The notes beneath the pieces are model-generated. The model saw only the letters and a list, made by a program, of their open reading frames with translations. It had not been told where the DNA came from and did no database searches. Of a stretch of DNA of 64,000 bases, positions 32,411 to 44,453 are shown piece after piece. Within the stretch, counting starts at the first letter, position 1. The number at the start of each line of letters is the position of its first letter. This DNA comes from Prionace glauca (lineage: Eukaryota > Chordata > Chondrichthyes > Carcharhiniformes > Carcharhinidae), in the NCBI GenBank assembly GCA_037974335.1, contig CM075724.1:62336470-62400469 (forward strand). Reading direction: 5' to 3'. The translations under genes and the position numbers were made by a program.

Positions 32411-33421
32411 TAATCCAGCTGAAATGAGGGACTGGTGATTTAGTTCCAGATCAGGATGCCGTACGTTTTGGAGGGAGACCTGTAGCTGGTAATGTTAACA
32501 TGGGAGCAACCTTACCAAAAATTTTTTTAATGTAAAATGATAAAGAAAATGGGAGACTTTTAGATCCGTTTTTTGGGCGAGTTTAAAAATGCAAACTTAC
32601 ATCACCTTGTGAAAAGAAAATGCACAATCTGTTTCTTGCCAGCAGGGGAGGGGTGGGTTCCAGGCTCACTTGAAAGTCGTCTGCTTCCACCAGAGGGTGC
32701 AATTGTGCATGGACAGATCTCTTGGTTCTGTGGGAGAGAGATCTGTCAAGCAACTCCCTCTCCAGATATTGCTGGCCTCCCTGGTCAATTGGCAACCCCC
32801 ATTGTCCAAATGATGCTGACCAAAACACCACCGCCGACCCTCCCTGCCCAGGCGATTGCCTCCTCAGACCTCGGCCCTGGTCTGGCTGATCGCCGTTGCA
32901 GAGTGGGCAGCTTCCTCCCCAGCTGCTTGCTCTTTCAGAGTGTTCAGCTTCCCCTCACAGCCAACCCCCATTGAAGAGTGTGCAGTTTCCCTCCCTCAAC
33001 TCTCTTTCGGCCTGGGCACCATCATGGTCCTCTTCCTACTTTATGCCCCACCCCCTTAGGCCCCGCCTCCTTGGCATTGACTCCCTCTGCTCTTGACCTC
33101 CCAGGGGGCCTCAATAGCTTTTGGTCCCACCAGTGAGGCCATCATATCAAGTCCCTATTGATGCTATTTAAAATAGATTTAAATATTGAAATTAGTCTCA
33201 TGCCCCTCTAAGGTGCAAGGCTGATCATGCTGGGGATCCGGGCCTGGTAAAATCGCAAATGGAGAGAAATCAGGAGTGAACCCAATCTTTTATCTCTTGC
33301 AGAATCTTACCTGTTCATCCTATCCTGTGATCAGCATGACAAGAAGGTAAGATTGTTCCCCATGTGTTTGCTATCCTTATTCTTCTAGTGATTGTAATTT
33401 GTTGAAGGAGGATTACTGCAT
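32411..33421. other. Unassigned GC-mixed sequence
   Basis: Pyrimidine-rich on the plus strand, with a few short open frames that look fortuitous. No family recognised. Confidence 0.35.
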
Positions 33422-33502
33422 TGTGTCTTGGTCTTTTGGCTAAATTAAGTGTAGTATCTGTTCTTCTTCTTGGCCTTTTGGCTAAGATCAAGTCTAGTAT
33501 CC
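33422..33502 (+). repeat. Two tandem U2 snRNA 5'-end-like segments
   Basis: 33422-33465 reads TCTTGGTCTTTTGGCTAAAT then TAAGTGTAGTATCTGTTCTT. It is followed directly at 33466-33502 by TCTTGGCCTTTTGGCTAAGA then TCAAGTCTAGTATCC. U2 snRNA begins with CTTCTCGGCCTTTTGGCTAAGATCAAGTGTAGTATCTGTTCTT (given here only as the known family end, split around its middle). Only the first ~45 bases are present and there is no Sm site, so these are not functional U2 genes but U2-derived fragments. Confidence 0.8.
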
Positions 33503-33570
33503 TACATATTACGCTTGGTTAAAGTCATTGGGTTGCATTTCAGCTTCATTTGAAGCAATTTTCTAAAGAT

Positions 33571-33779
33571 GTATCTCGGCCTCTTGGCTAAAATGCAAAT
33601 TAGATCAAGCCTTGGAGGAGAAGCTACACCTACTCCAATCAGCTTGGATCATGTAGATCAAGCTCAAGGCAGGAGGTGAGAGCCCTCTCTTGTCAGCTTG
33701 GATTGGGAATGTCCCAACTTGTTGGGACTCTGGATTGGCTTTGATTTGACTGGATTGGAATAAAGTAAACCAAAAAAAA
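33571..33779 (+). mobile_element. Putative U2-headed SINE-like retroelement with A tail
   Basis: A third U2-like head (ATCTCGGCCTCTTGGCTAAA, 33573-33592) runs into an unrelated body ('gatcaagccttggaggagaa', 'gtcagcttggattgggaatg', 'gttgggactctggattggct') and ends in an A-rich stretch with nine A at 33771-33779. Head, body and tail are the parts of a snRNA-derived SINE. The body is not seen elsewhere in this window. A precise target duplication is not evident. Confidence 0.6.
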
Positions 33780-33889
33780 AGGCACACAGTGATGACACTG
33801 TACATTGGTAATGGAGGGAATGAAATCTAAAATAGTGGCGAATAGAGAATTAATGAAATGTGATGTTTTTTCCTGGATTGTGTGGACCC

Positions 33890-34400
33890 CTTGAGAGTTG
33901 CTGGAGTAATATTCATCCGAGTTAGTCCATCTCACTCTTGAGTTGTGATGAGATGATGGCAGGAATGCTTTGAGAAGCCTGAAAGTGAGTTGCTCATTGC
34001 AAAATTCCCAGTTAATATCATGTTCTTGAAATCACAGTATTTTATTGCTCATGCAGTTAAGTTTCCAGTCAATGATAACCCCTAGGTAATATCTCTAAAT
34101 GTCAAGGGGAGGTGGTGTGTTATCCCTCGTTTGACGTGTTCATTTTCTGGCACTTCTGTGATATGAATGTTACTTGCCACATTTCAACACAAACCTGAAT
34201 ATTTTCCAGGTCTTGCTGCATATGGACACAGACAATGACAACCTCTCCAGGTATGGCGGGGAGACACTAACAAGCCCAGAAAATACTGTTCTGGGTTTGG
34301 TAATCATACTGAAGTTGGAACTTCAACATTGTAATCAGTTTTGCACCAATTTCCTGCACATGGCTGATTACTTTCAAAAATATTGCCTTGGAGACTTATG
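33890..34400 (-). mobile_element. LINE fragment (FADDC family), degenerate
   Basis: 'agtttccagtcaatgataac', 'aaatgtcaaggggaggtggt', 'gaatgttacttgccacattt' and 'ttccaggtcttgctgcatat' are the reverse complement of the RT C-terminal region of this LINE. No intact frame. Confidence 0.65.
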
Positions 34401-37026
34401 ATCAGCCAGGCACCAGCCAGAAGTCCCACTATAGGCTTCCCACTGATGTCTCCCTGCCTGGGCTACTCAAGCAGTGCAACGGTCTGGGAGAATTGCCCCT
34501 GTGATGAGTTAGACAATAGGACTGCTAGAATCATCATGGGCGCAGCAATTCAAGGAGAATGTGCACTGTAATCTTCTTAATGACAAATATAGCTTTGCCC
34601 ACTCAATCCACATACTAAAAAGAATATCTTGCTCTACTGTCTACACTCAGAGATTTAGAACTCTGACCCTTTTTGATGTTGTACATCTTGTGATACTGCA
34701 CTTCATTTTGCCAGCACAATGTGGTAAAACATAAATCGGGATTCTCCTAACGAACTGTGTCTGGCCCATCACGAATCTCCTAGGCCCCTTTTTGGTATAA
34801 TCTCCTCCATGATGGAAATAGATATGGGGCTGATGAGCATATTGATTTCAATTTCAGTATGATTAGTGGGCCCAGGATGGTTGACACAGGGCATACTAGA
34901 GTCTTCCCCAGTGCTGGGAGAGTTTTCCACCAGCGGGGTTTATAATGCTCCCCACCAATGGGAAAGAGGCGTGCTCATCCTGCTGGTGAGTATGAAGCCA
35001 TAGATGACCCCCCCGGGAGGTCAAGGGAGGGGATGCCCCTTGAGCATTGCTGGCTTGGCACTCTGCCACTGCCCATTGGGCACGATGCGATGCCAACGAG
35101 GTGGGGCCAGAGGAGGAGGGATACACTGGAAAGGGGGAACCTACTGATGGGGTGAGTGGTGATGGTGCCGCTCTGCAATGGGATTAATGGGGGAGGGATG
35201 ATGCAGTGAACGGGGCTGGCCATGGGGAAAGGATCGGGGATGGCCTAGGGGGCTGGACTGGCCCATGCACTAATCTCCCCACTGACAGATTGGTGCATAT
35301 GCAGTGGTCCACTGAGCACTTTGCTGCCATACTCTCAGGTGGGAATAGGCCCCGTCCCCTTGTTACAAGCATGAATTTCCCTGCGGCACTCTGTGGAGAA
35401 CAGGGGCTGAGATTTTACCGGTTTGCTCTGCACATTGATGCCTGGGACATTGGCAATGCCCACGGGGCACCAAAGGGGCGCAGCCCACGGTTAGTGGGAC
35501 ATGAAGAGGTGGGTCCTTTGTGGTAGGTCCTGAGTGGGCAGGGACTGCAGGGTAGGGCATTTGGTGGCAACACCTGAAGGGATGGGTCCTGAAGGGCCCT
35601 GGGGGTGGGGTCTGAAGGCAACAGGGTCAGTAGGGTGGGGGCTAGAGGGGTGAGGTCAGACTGGGGGCACATCAGGGAGAGAGTGGGGCCCTACTGTGTA
35701 CTCTAAAGCTATGATGGTGAAGCCCACTGCTGCTCTGAAGCTGTGATCAGTGGGGGTGGGAAGGAGGGCCGCTGCACAGTCTGCATGCGATTGTTGATGG
35801 GGGACAGGGGCCGCACTGGAAGTGTTTTGTGATTGGTGAGGGGGGGAGGAATGGGAGGGCCGCTGCCATTCTACATACGGCCAGTGGGAGTGGAATTGGT
35901 CCAGGCTGCGAGATGGGGGGCTTTATTTTCAGACAGTGTGGGACTTGTGATTGACCATGGGCCTCTGTGATTGTGTTGGGAAGGTGTGACATGTGGTGCT
36001 GTGTTGATGCCTGGTCATCCTCTGTGGCTGTCAGGCCTCTGCTGTTGGAATTGTGTATATGAAGACAGAGATCTGTGCATGTGCAATAGCTCCCTCAGCT
36101 TCCTGATTAGGCTGGTTGGCGTGTTTAGTCCTGCCCATAGCCTGTAGTACCTAGAAACAGTCTGGCCCATTTTATCATACACACTGTGCGTAAAACTGGG
36201 AGTAAAAACTCGCCCCAAAAAGGAATTTGCAACTCTTCTATTTTCACACTAGCTGGACGGGGTTAGGTTGGAATTTTACCCTCCCACTCGCCAGGGGAAT
36301 ATATGCAGGGGCGAACCATTGGTGTCTGGCAACTTCGGCAACCCAAAAAGAATGTATAAATGGCTGCTTACACCTTCTCTTCCTGTTGCCACTTGCTGCC
36401 TCATAACTAGCCTGCTAAATTTGTAGCAGGGAATTAATGGTTGTAGCCTTCTGGAATGTCAAAATCAATATTTTCCACCACTTATTGTGGATGTCTCACA
36501 AATGCATGATAGTTTTGTGCTTGAACTCTACAGAAAGACCCTCACTCTATTGGTATTAGTGATCTTACCTGTCGGCAGCCTAAACCTTACTGGACTCAGC
36601 CAACTGGCACATATTACAACGCCACAGTGAAAACTGCACAATCCTGAATCACAGGCAGACCGTGATTCAGATAGTATTTACAGCGAATGATTACTGTCAC
36701 CTCAGGCAGTCAGTTGGTGACAACAGACTTTGAAAAGCAACTGTTAAATTTATTACACAATGGAAATTAATATTCATATGTTCCAGGCAGTAAGACTGCA
36801 GCTGTCCTTGCTGTTGTACACAAGTTCATGACAGCCTGTTCAGAAATGTAGCTGACCCAGCTCGTATCTATGTTTGTGTCTTTAATATTGTGGACTTTTG
36901 CTTAACATAGTGAAGTTTGCATGCCATAAATATATATTCATATATAAATTCATGTATATTCGTTATGTACTGCTAATGTGTCACGTACCAACATATTACA
37001 TGTTGTACAATTTATGAACATAAAAT
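34401..37026. other. Unassigned sequence, G-rich between about 34700 and 36000
   Basis: The stretch 34740-36240 begins and ends with weakly inverted strings ('gtctggcccat' near 34760 and its inverse near 36160) and is G-rich inside, like the foldback elements at 26552 and 60614, but the ends are not similar enough to call. No gene seen. Confidence 0.3.
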
Positions 37027-37398
37027 TGTTACACCAGCCCTGTTAATCTTAACTTGTTTTGCCGGCCTGTATGTTAGCTAAGGGCTAATCACACCACTGA
37101 CAATTGCGGCCTTGAATTAAGAAACACTGAGGCAGCCATGTTTTCACGATGGAGGACAACCCACAGCATGGGAACCTGCTAAGAACGAGAAGATGTGTAC
37201 GTGATGGAGGGGGGGGGGTGGTGGCGGGGGGGGGGGGGGGGGGGTGGCGGCGGGGTGTATAAATATGTGCTTTTAATTTGTGCTCGGAGCGAAGCCTGGG
37301 AAACTGCTGTTAGGTATCAGGTGTATCTCTCAAAAGCTTTTGAATAAACTTCCTGTACTTTGACTCTCAATTGGTCTCAGAGGTATCTTTTACCTACA
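37027..37398 (+). mobile_element. Possible solo LTR (fossil of an LTR retroelement)
   Basis: The segment begins TGTTACACC and ends ACCTACA. It has a TATAAATA at about 37258, an AATAAA at about 37343 and a pyrimidine-rich stretch after it, the order of parts in an LTR. No internal coding region flanks it, and a clear target duplication is not seen. Family not determined; looks old. Confidence 0.4.
37208..37256 (+). repeat. Long G-rich tract
   Basis: Two runs of ten and about twenty-one G, with GGTGGCGG groups between and after, just upstream of a TATA-like element in the candidate LTR. Strong potential G-quadruplex; also a place where assemblies often err. Confidence 0.75.
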
Positions 37399-37639
37399 AT
37401 ACAGTGCCTACAATACTCTGCTGAGCCCCATTCTGCAACTTTTCATTAGCTATATCAGTAAGCTTTTTATTTGTTTCACTCAAAGTTTACCTTTCAATGC
37501 AATTCATCTCCACTACTCCTTTTTTGCACTCTCCACATTCTTGTAATTAATTGGTTTAAATTCTTGAATTCGCTTTTGTATGTTTTTAATAACTTGCTTA
37601 TCTTTTATCCTTTAGTTTTGCTCTACTTCACAATTAGAA

Positions 37640-37864
37640 ACATTTTATCTCAGTCCGCCCTTTACTAATTTTTAAAATCTCAATCAGACCTTTCTGAGTC
37701 TTAGAGCGTTCAATTGTTCCTGATATGTTTACATTTTCGCTTCTGGTGTTGTCCTTTTCGAGTGCTTTGCACATTTTTTTCTGTATCTCTTTTGTAATAT
37801 GGATACCTGAAACTCTCACACATCACTTCAAGTACGATCTAAGCAAGGTTTTGAAAATAGAAAT
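37640..37864 (-). mobile_element. Degenerate LINE fragment
   Basis: 'aatatggatacctgaaactc' and 'aagtacgatctaagcaaggt' correspond to the 'gtacacagtactccaagtgtgg' block of CR1-like tails in reverse orientation. Weak. Confidence 0.45.
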
Positions 37865-38560
37865 TCACGGTATTGCTGGTTAGGCCAGCATTTTTATTGT
37901 CCATGTCTAATTTCCCTTGAGAAGGTGGTGGTGAGTAGAATCGCCTTCTTGAACCGCTGCAGTCTATGTGGTGTATGTGCACCCACAGTACTGTTAACGT
38001 GGAAACTACAGGATTTTGATCCAGTGATAGTGAAGGAGCACAGTTATCTTTCAAAGTCAGGATGACATGTGGTTTTGAGGATGACCTACAGCTCATGATT
38101 TTCCCACACATCTGCTGCTCTTGTCTTTCAAGATGGGAGAGACCAAGAATTTGGAAGATGCTGTTGAAAGAGCTTTGGTGAGTTGCTGCAGTGCATCTGG
38201 TAGGTGATATACACTGTGGTCATGATCATTGGTGGAGAGAATAAATGCTGAAGGTGTTGGATGGGGTACCAATCAAATGGGCTGCATTGTTCTTCAAGCT
38301 GTCAAGTTTCTTGAATGTTATTGGAGTTGCATTCATTCAGGCAAATCATACTCCTGACTTGTGCCTTGTAGATGGTGGGCTGGCTTTGGAAAGTCAGGTC
38401 CTGAGTTACTTTCCATTAACTGTGACATGCTGTTGTAGTCACAATAATTATTGTTCTGGTTCATGCAAGTTTAATGAAGTCTGCTTGGGAAATATAATTT
38501 TGGACTTGAATCGTTATTCCTGTTTCTCTCTCCACAGACGCTATCATTCTTGTTGACTTT
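37865..38560 (-). mobile_element. LINE of the FADDC family, 3' end
   Basis: Reading on the plus strand: 'ggttaggccagcatttttat' (the 3' terminus), 'gaaggtggtggtgagtagaa', 'gaaccgctgcagtctatgtg', 'ggtgagttgctgcagtgcat', 'cttgtgccttgtagatggtg'. This is the best-preserved copy of the 3' half of this family in the window; coding frames are broken. Confidence 0.75.
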
Positions 38561-38754
38561 CCCCCCAACACTACCTGTTTTTATTTCATAAATATTTAAT
38601 ATTACCTCTCTTTTTATTTGTATTCACTGAGGCACTATCTCCAATGCATGTGTTAGCCTGCATTAATACTTTTACTGATCTGTGATTTATAGCATGAGAG
38701 TATTTTGCATTTTACCCCCATTTAGACTTGCCACTCGCGCAATAGTTGGCCCGG

Positions 38755-38990
38755 TTGCAGCATGGTGGCGCAGTGGTCAGCACTACTGCCTCCCAGCATT
38801 AAGGACCCGGATTCGATTTTAATCTGGGGTCTGTCTATGTGGAGTTTGCACGCTTGGCCTGGGTTTTAGCTGGGTGCTTCGTTTCCTTCAACAGTCCCAG
38901 ACATGCAGGTTTAAGTAGACCGGCTATGCTAAATTGCTCCCTAGTTTGCATAACTGTCGCTATACTTGATGTGGTGTAATACCCTTCAAA
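38755..38990 (+). mobile_element. tRNA-derived SINE (family A), diverged
   Basis: 'catggtggcgcagtggtcag' (head), 'acccggattcgattttaat' (B box), 'tatgctaaattgctccct' (body end). The tail is lost. Confidence 0.85.
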
Positions 38991-39084
38991 TTATGAGCCC
39001 CTGGCGACAGATTATGGACCTGTTCCAGGAATAATTAACTACAGAAATAGACATCCTCACGGTCGGGAACGGTTGAGAGTGAGA

Positions 39085-39290
39085 TGTGGTCAGTTTAATC
39101 TTCCTATCGAAATACATGACCTCACATTTAACTATATTGAACTACAGTTACCGATTACACAGGCATTCTGCAATTTTACTGGAATTTTCTTCCTTAGTAT
39201 TAACCACAATCCCAATTCTGCTGTCGCCAGTCAGCTCGGCAATGCTACAGATTCCTTAAATGCCAAGTTAACGTTACACTTTTTTCTTCT
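39085..39290 (-). mobile_element. Degenerate LINE fragment
   Basis: 'catgacctcacatttaacta', 'aggcattctgcaattttact' and 'tgccaagttaacgtt' match reverse-complement marks of the LINE region that encodes the segment after the RT catalytic box. Confidence 0.5.
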
Positions 39291-39311
39291 TAACCGAATT
39301 AAAATCCAGTA

Positions 39312-41195
39312 GGAGAAGCTATGAGGCTGGGCTAGCACTTAATATAAAAAAGGATAGCAAGAGTTTTTGTAAATATATAAAAAGGAAGAGGCTGGCTAGG
39401 GTGAACGTTGGTCCTTTAGAGGATGAGAAAGGGGAGCTAGTGGTAGGGTGTGGGGATATGGCTAAGGTCTTGAATAACTTTTTTGTTTCTGTCTTCACGG
39501 AGGAGGACGTGAATAATTTGCTGGGTGTTAGCGATGGAAAGGTGGTAGGAATGGAGGGTCTTAATGACATTACTGTTACTAGAGAGGTGGTGCTCGACAG
39601 ACTGGAGGGGCTGATTGTGGACAAGTCCCCAGGACCGGATGGAATGCATCCGAGGGATCTGAAAGAAATGGCGGAGGTGATAGTGGATGCCTTGGTGGTT
39701 ATTTTCCAGACGTCGCTGGATTCCGGGGAAGTGCCGGAAGATTGGAAAACGGCTAATGTTACGCCGTTGTTTAAGAAGGGTGCCAGGCAAAAGACGGGGA
39801 ATTATAGGCCGGTTAGCTTAACGTCTGTGGTAGGTAAAATGTTAGAATCCGTCATTAAGGAGGAAATAGCGAGGCATCTTGAGGGGAATTGCTTGATAGG
39901 GCGGACGCAACACGGTTTCATTAAAGGGAAGTCGTGTCTGACAAATTTACTGGAGTTCTGTGAGGATGTGTCTAGGGCAGTGGATAGAGGAGAGCCGGTG
40001 GATGTGGTCTTTCTGGATTTTCAGAAGGCGTTTGACAAGGTACCTCACAAGAGGTTATTGCAGAAGGTCAGGGGACATGGAGTTGGGGGTAGGGTGTTAG
40101 CGTGGATAGAGGATTGGTTGTCAAATAGGAGGCAGAGAGTGGGGGTTAATGGATGCTATTCGGATTGGCGGTTGGTGACTAGTGGGGTGCCCCAGGGGTC
40201 GGTCCTGGGGCCTCAGCTATTTACCATTTATATAGATGATCTGGAGGAGGGAACCGAGTGCAGGGTGTCGAAATTTGCTGATGACACCAAGATTGGGGGA
40301 AAGGCAAATTGTGAGGAGGGTGTGGAGAGTCTGCAGAAGGATCTAGATAGGCTGGGCGAATGGGCCAGGAAATGACAAATGGAATTTAATGTTGGCAAGT
40401 GTGAGGTGGTCCACTTTGGTAGGAGGAATGGTAGGAAGGACTATTACTTACGTGGCGAAAAACTGCAGCAGGCGACGGTGCAGAGGGACCTCGGGGTCCT
40501 TGTGCATGAGTCGCAAAAACCCAGCTTGCAGGTGCAGCAGGTGGTCAGGAAGGCGAATGGGATGCTGGCCTTCATAGCGAGGGGGATTGAATATAAAAGT
40601 AGGGAGGTCTTGCTGCAGCTGTATAGGGCATTGGTGAGGCCGCAGCTGGAGTACTGTGTGCAGTTTTGGGCGCCGCACCTGCGCAAGGATATTTTGGCCC
40701 TGGAGGGAGTGCAGAGGAGGTGTACTAGGCTGATACCGGAGTTGAGGGGATTGAGCTATGAGGGAGGCTGAATAAACTAGGCTTCTACTCGTTAGAGTTT
40801 AGAAGAATGACGGGAGATTTCATTGAGACGTATAAAATGATGAATGGGATGGATAGGATAGAGGTGGAGAGACTCTTCCCGCTCAAAAAAGACAGTAGGA
40901 CTGGGGGCACAGCCTCAAGGTAAAGGGGAGGTGGTTTAGAACAGAGTTGAGGAGGAACTTCTTCACTCAAAGGGTGGTGAATCTCTGGAATTCTCTACCC
41001 GTTGAAGTGGTGGAGGCTGCCTCGCTAAATATTTTTAAGAAGCGGGTTGATGGGTTTTTGATAAGAGAGGGGATTAAGGGTTATGGGGAGAGGGCGGGAA
41101 GGTGGAGCTGAGTCACGACATATCAGCCATGATCTTATTGAATGGCGGGGCAGGCTCGAAGGGCCAGATGGCCTACTCCTGCTCCTATTTCTTAT
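39312..41195 (+). mobile_element. Young CR1-like LINE, 5'-truncated
   Basis: One frame from 39401 encodes linker and [94 protein letters not shown] and the catalytic box KFADDTK. A stop at 40373 replaces a tryptophan in WARKW-QMEF, the frame resumes at 40379 through LVRPQLEYCVQFWAPHLRKD, and a frameshift follows near 40760. The 3' end is at the 'ctcctatttcttat' string. Near-identity with 167-926 marks a recently active subfamily. Confidence 0.9.
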
Positions 41196-41757
41196 ATCAT
41201 TTCAACATCCATGCCAGACTTTCAGAGTGAGACAGAACATTTTTCAACATAGAAATGTGTAAGAACCCAATAGTCAAATGGCAACATTGATCACCATTGA
41301 TCACATTGCATGAACTACAATGTATACCCCGCTATCAATCTTATTCATTGGACATGTCTACCCGTATATTGGACTTCATATCAAAGTGTATCCTTAATGG
41401 TCAAGTTACTTTAGATTATTGAATTCTGAAAGTGTACTGGACAACTTCCGTCACACAGTTGTGGGAAACTCCCTACATTTATTTTGACGTGGTGTCGCAT
41501 GTGCACAATGAATCGCAAAACCAAGAAGGCATCTCTCAATGCCTTCATTGTGGAGTTTGCAATCTAGGATGTGAAAATGAGTACGTGAGGACGCGGGGTT
41601 GCTGTTTCATATCAAATATTCGATATTTTACTACGATCCCAACTGCAGTTAATGCTTGACATGTCAGATCCCAGAATGGAACCTGCTTGATGCATCCTAA
41701 CTTCGTTTTCTTTTCATTAAAATGTGGAGGTCAGATGTTGAACACATTCACAAGATT
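41196..41757. other. Unassigned sequence
   Basis: No gene or repeat family recognised. Confidence 0.35.
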
Positions 41758-41865
41758 AAGGGAAGGCAATGGCCTAGTGGTGTTATCGCTGCACTATTAG
41801 TCCTGAAACTCAGCTAATGTTCCGGAGATCCGGGTTCGAATGCTGGCACCGTAGGTGGCTTGATT
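41758..41865 (+). mobile_element. tRNA-derived SINE (family B), head only
   Basis: 'ggcaatggcctagtggtgtt' gives an A box, 'ccgggttcgaatgctggcac' a B box (41834-41844). The copy is cut off by the family A SINE that starts at about 41868. The missing tail type is seen at 50925-51790 and 13345-13430. Confidence 0.75.
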
Positions 41866-41867
41866 TT

Positions 41868-42175
41868 GGAGCGTCATGGTGGCACAGTGATGAGGACTGC
41901 TGCCCCCAGTCATTGTCTGTGTGGAGTCTGCACATTCTTCCCGTGTCTGCGTGGGTTTCCACTGGGTGCTCCGGTTTCCTTTCACAGTCCAAAGATGTGC
42001 AGGTTAGGTAGATTGGCCATGCTAAATTAACCCGTGTCAGGGTCAATTCAGTGTCAGGAGAATTAGTAGGGTAAAAGTGTCGAGTTACGGGAATAGGGCC
42101 TGCCTGGAATTGTGGTCGGTGCAGACTCGATGGGCCAAATGGCCTCCTTTGGCACTGTGGGAACTCTATAATTCG
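41868..42175 (+). mobile_element. tRNA-derived SINE (family A)
   Basis: 'cgtcatggtggcacagtgat' (head, B box partly missing), 'tgcgtgggtttccactgggt', 'gattggccatgctaaatta', tail 'actcgatgggccaaatggcc' then 'gggaactctataatt'. Confidence 0.9.
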
Positions 42176-43734
42176 AATTAAAACAACGAATGATACGTTT
42201 ATTAAAACAGGAAAATCAACTATATTACACGAAACAAAAGGATGGAAAAATTTCAATATAACTATCAGAAAATGATGCAACCTCGCATCATTCCTTTAAG
42301 CTAGCAATGCCCTTACAGATATATTGAGCACCACAGATCCTATTTTAAACATAGCTGGACTCCAAATTTCTCGTACCTCCAATTGTATCATTAGAAGTTC
42401 ATTTATAAAATAATATTCACAATAAACTGATTTTACCGTTTTCCTTTCAGGAGAAAAAGGAAGTAGATATTGACCTTGTGACATTACAAAAGGTCTATAA
42501 GATAGCATACCGGATCTGCAGCAATGAGACGGGATATAAGAGTAGACAGGCATGACACATTAGCTTTAAAAAAATCAATTCAAGTACGATGGACATTTTA
42601 TTAAAGGAATATTTTGAAGTTCGGCTACAAACTCCTGCACAAAGGAACGATCGTATCTCGATAAAAATCAAAATGATAATAGTTGTGATACAGTTAGTGA
42701 AGCATTACAATTATTGTATCTGGATACCTGGTAATACTGAAAACAATGTTTAGATCTGACTTCATGCGATAGTGTAAGGTTAATGACAATGATTAACAAC
42801 ACGTTTTATATTCCTCCTCAATTTTTATTCCCATTAAACTATAATCCCAATCCCATTGAAATAAAATTTCGGAGAGATGTAAAAGGTGCTGCGAGTTGTC
42901 TATCACGCTACCGCACAACGTCCAGATCGACCCCCATCACAAAGCAAGATTTCAGAGCCATACCCCGCAGAGAAAATGGATTTCGCAATTTTCTTGTGGT
43001 AATTTTCATCACAGTTTGTCATGTTCCGGACAGTTGTTTCCTGTGTGACCTGCTAAAGAAGCATAACATTTGATACTAGCAGTGGATTGAAATATCGAAT
43101 AGTTCCATTGATTATTGTAAACTCCTAACCCCCGCCAATTTACCCATCCGCTTCCAAATGTGCTGATAAGTTTCCCTTCCAAGTCCGCACTCTGATATCT
43201 CACCTGACAGAGCAATTTTGAATGATAAGACTAAACTGTAAGAGATAGAAATTCATCCTGGGCGATGGTGCAATGCTCGTGATAGCGAATTGTTTTTGAA
43301 TTTCGCCTAATTTGCTTTCCCACTTTCTTTCAATGAAAAAGAGTCAATCCGACCGAATTTAAAACGAGCCACCGATTTGTTTAGGTCCCGAAACTTGATA
43401 CTGTGCAAAACTAATTTCTATCTCTGAGGTGGACAGGGTTTGCTCTCAGGTGAAAGGAACATCACTGCCTAACACTAGCCTGAACTCCACACATGAAGAG
43501 GAGTCACCAACTATTTAAGCAAGGTGTTTGACGCGGCTGATTTCATCCTAACTGGATAAGAAAAAATAATGGGATCCTGCTGCCCTACCCGCTGATCTTT
43601 TAGCATAGCTCAAGTATGGAATGTAAAATTTCGCCACTTTCCACATACATTTGACAACAAGGCTATCAGTTATTGTGTTTTTTAAAACAAGAAACACAAA
43701 CATCTTGAGCACCAAAATCAAAACTGATCGCTGA
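42176..43734. other. Unassigned intergenic sequence
   Basis: No gene seen. 42180-42240 ('acgtttattaaaacaggaaa') faintly resembles 24060-24100, possibly a shared old repeat. The rest is unremarkable. Confidence 0.35.
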
Positions 43735-44050
43735 GTGTGTACTCTACAGTCGGAGCTGATGTCTTTAAAGATGAGATATTAAACCGAGATGGAAAAAATT
43801 GTTTAAAAGAGCACAATTTAGAAGAGCAGGACATCAATCTCTGGTGTCCTGGCTAATATTTAACCCTCCGTCTAAATCAGGAAAACAGATCCCCTGGCCA
43901 TGATCATGTTGTTGTTTGTGGGGATTCGCTCTGGGCAAGTTGGCTGCCGTGTTTCCTAAACAGCAACAGAGAATATTCTTCAAAACTACTTCATTGGTTT
44001 TCAGATTTTAAGAGATCATTGAAGTCGGTGCATAGATGCATTTTTTTCAT
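43735..44050 (+). repeat. Dispersed repeat, second copy
   Basis: 'gagatattaaaccgagatgg', 'ctggtgtcctggctaatatt' and 'cagatcccctggccatgatc' belong to the same family as 19925-20330, same strand and the same position relative to the paralogous receptor locus. Confidence 0.6.
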
Positions 44051-44154
44051 TTTGAAACAAGTAATTAACTCCAAAACGAACTCTCCTTTAATTACCGGGA
44101 TAATTTACCTCTGTTGTATCTGATAAAATCTTAAATGGTTTATTTTAAAGCACC

Positions 44155-44453
44155 TATAGAATTATTTGAAAATTGAAGCAGGCTTAGGCTATTCGGTTCA
44201 TCGAGTTGCTCCACCTTTACTAAGATAAAGGTGATTTGATTGTGGCCTTAGCTCCACTTTCCTGCCACCCACCCTCTCCCAACCACTCCAACCCGTCATA
44301 ACTTTTGACTCCCTTTTCATCAGAAATGTGTTTAATTCAGCCTTGAACATGTTCAATGACCCAACCTCCGCTGGTTTCTGTAGAAGAGTTACAAAGACCA
44401 AAGCCCCTAAAGTATGAAATTCCTCCTTATTTCCGCCTCAAACAACATACTTT
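44155..44453 (-). mobile_element. Degenerate LINE 3' fragment
   Basis: 'gaagcaggcttaggctattc', 'gtgtttaattcagccttgaa' and 'caatgacccaacctccgct' are the reverse complement of a LINE tail and C-terminal block. Confidence 0.55.

Noticed and set aside
33422-33502. Functional U2 snRNA genes
   Set aside because: Only the first 40-45 bases of U2 are present, with no branch-point region, Sm site or 3' stem, and no snRNA promoter is visible.
34740-36240. Another foldback element
   Set aside because: The ends share only a short inverted string and not the long arms seen at 26552 and 60614.
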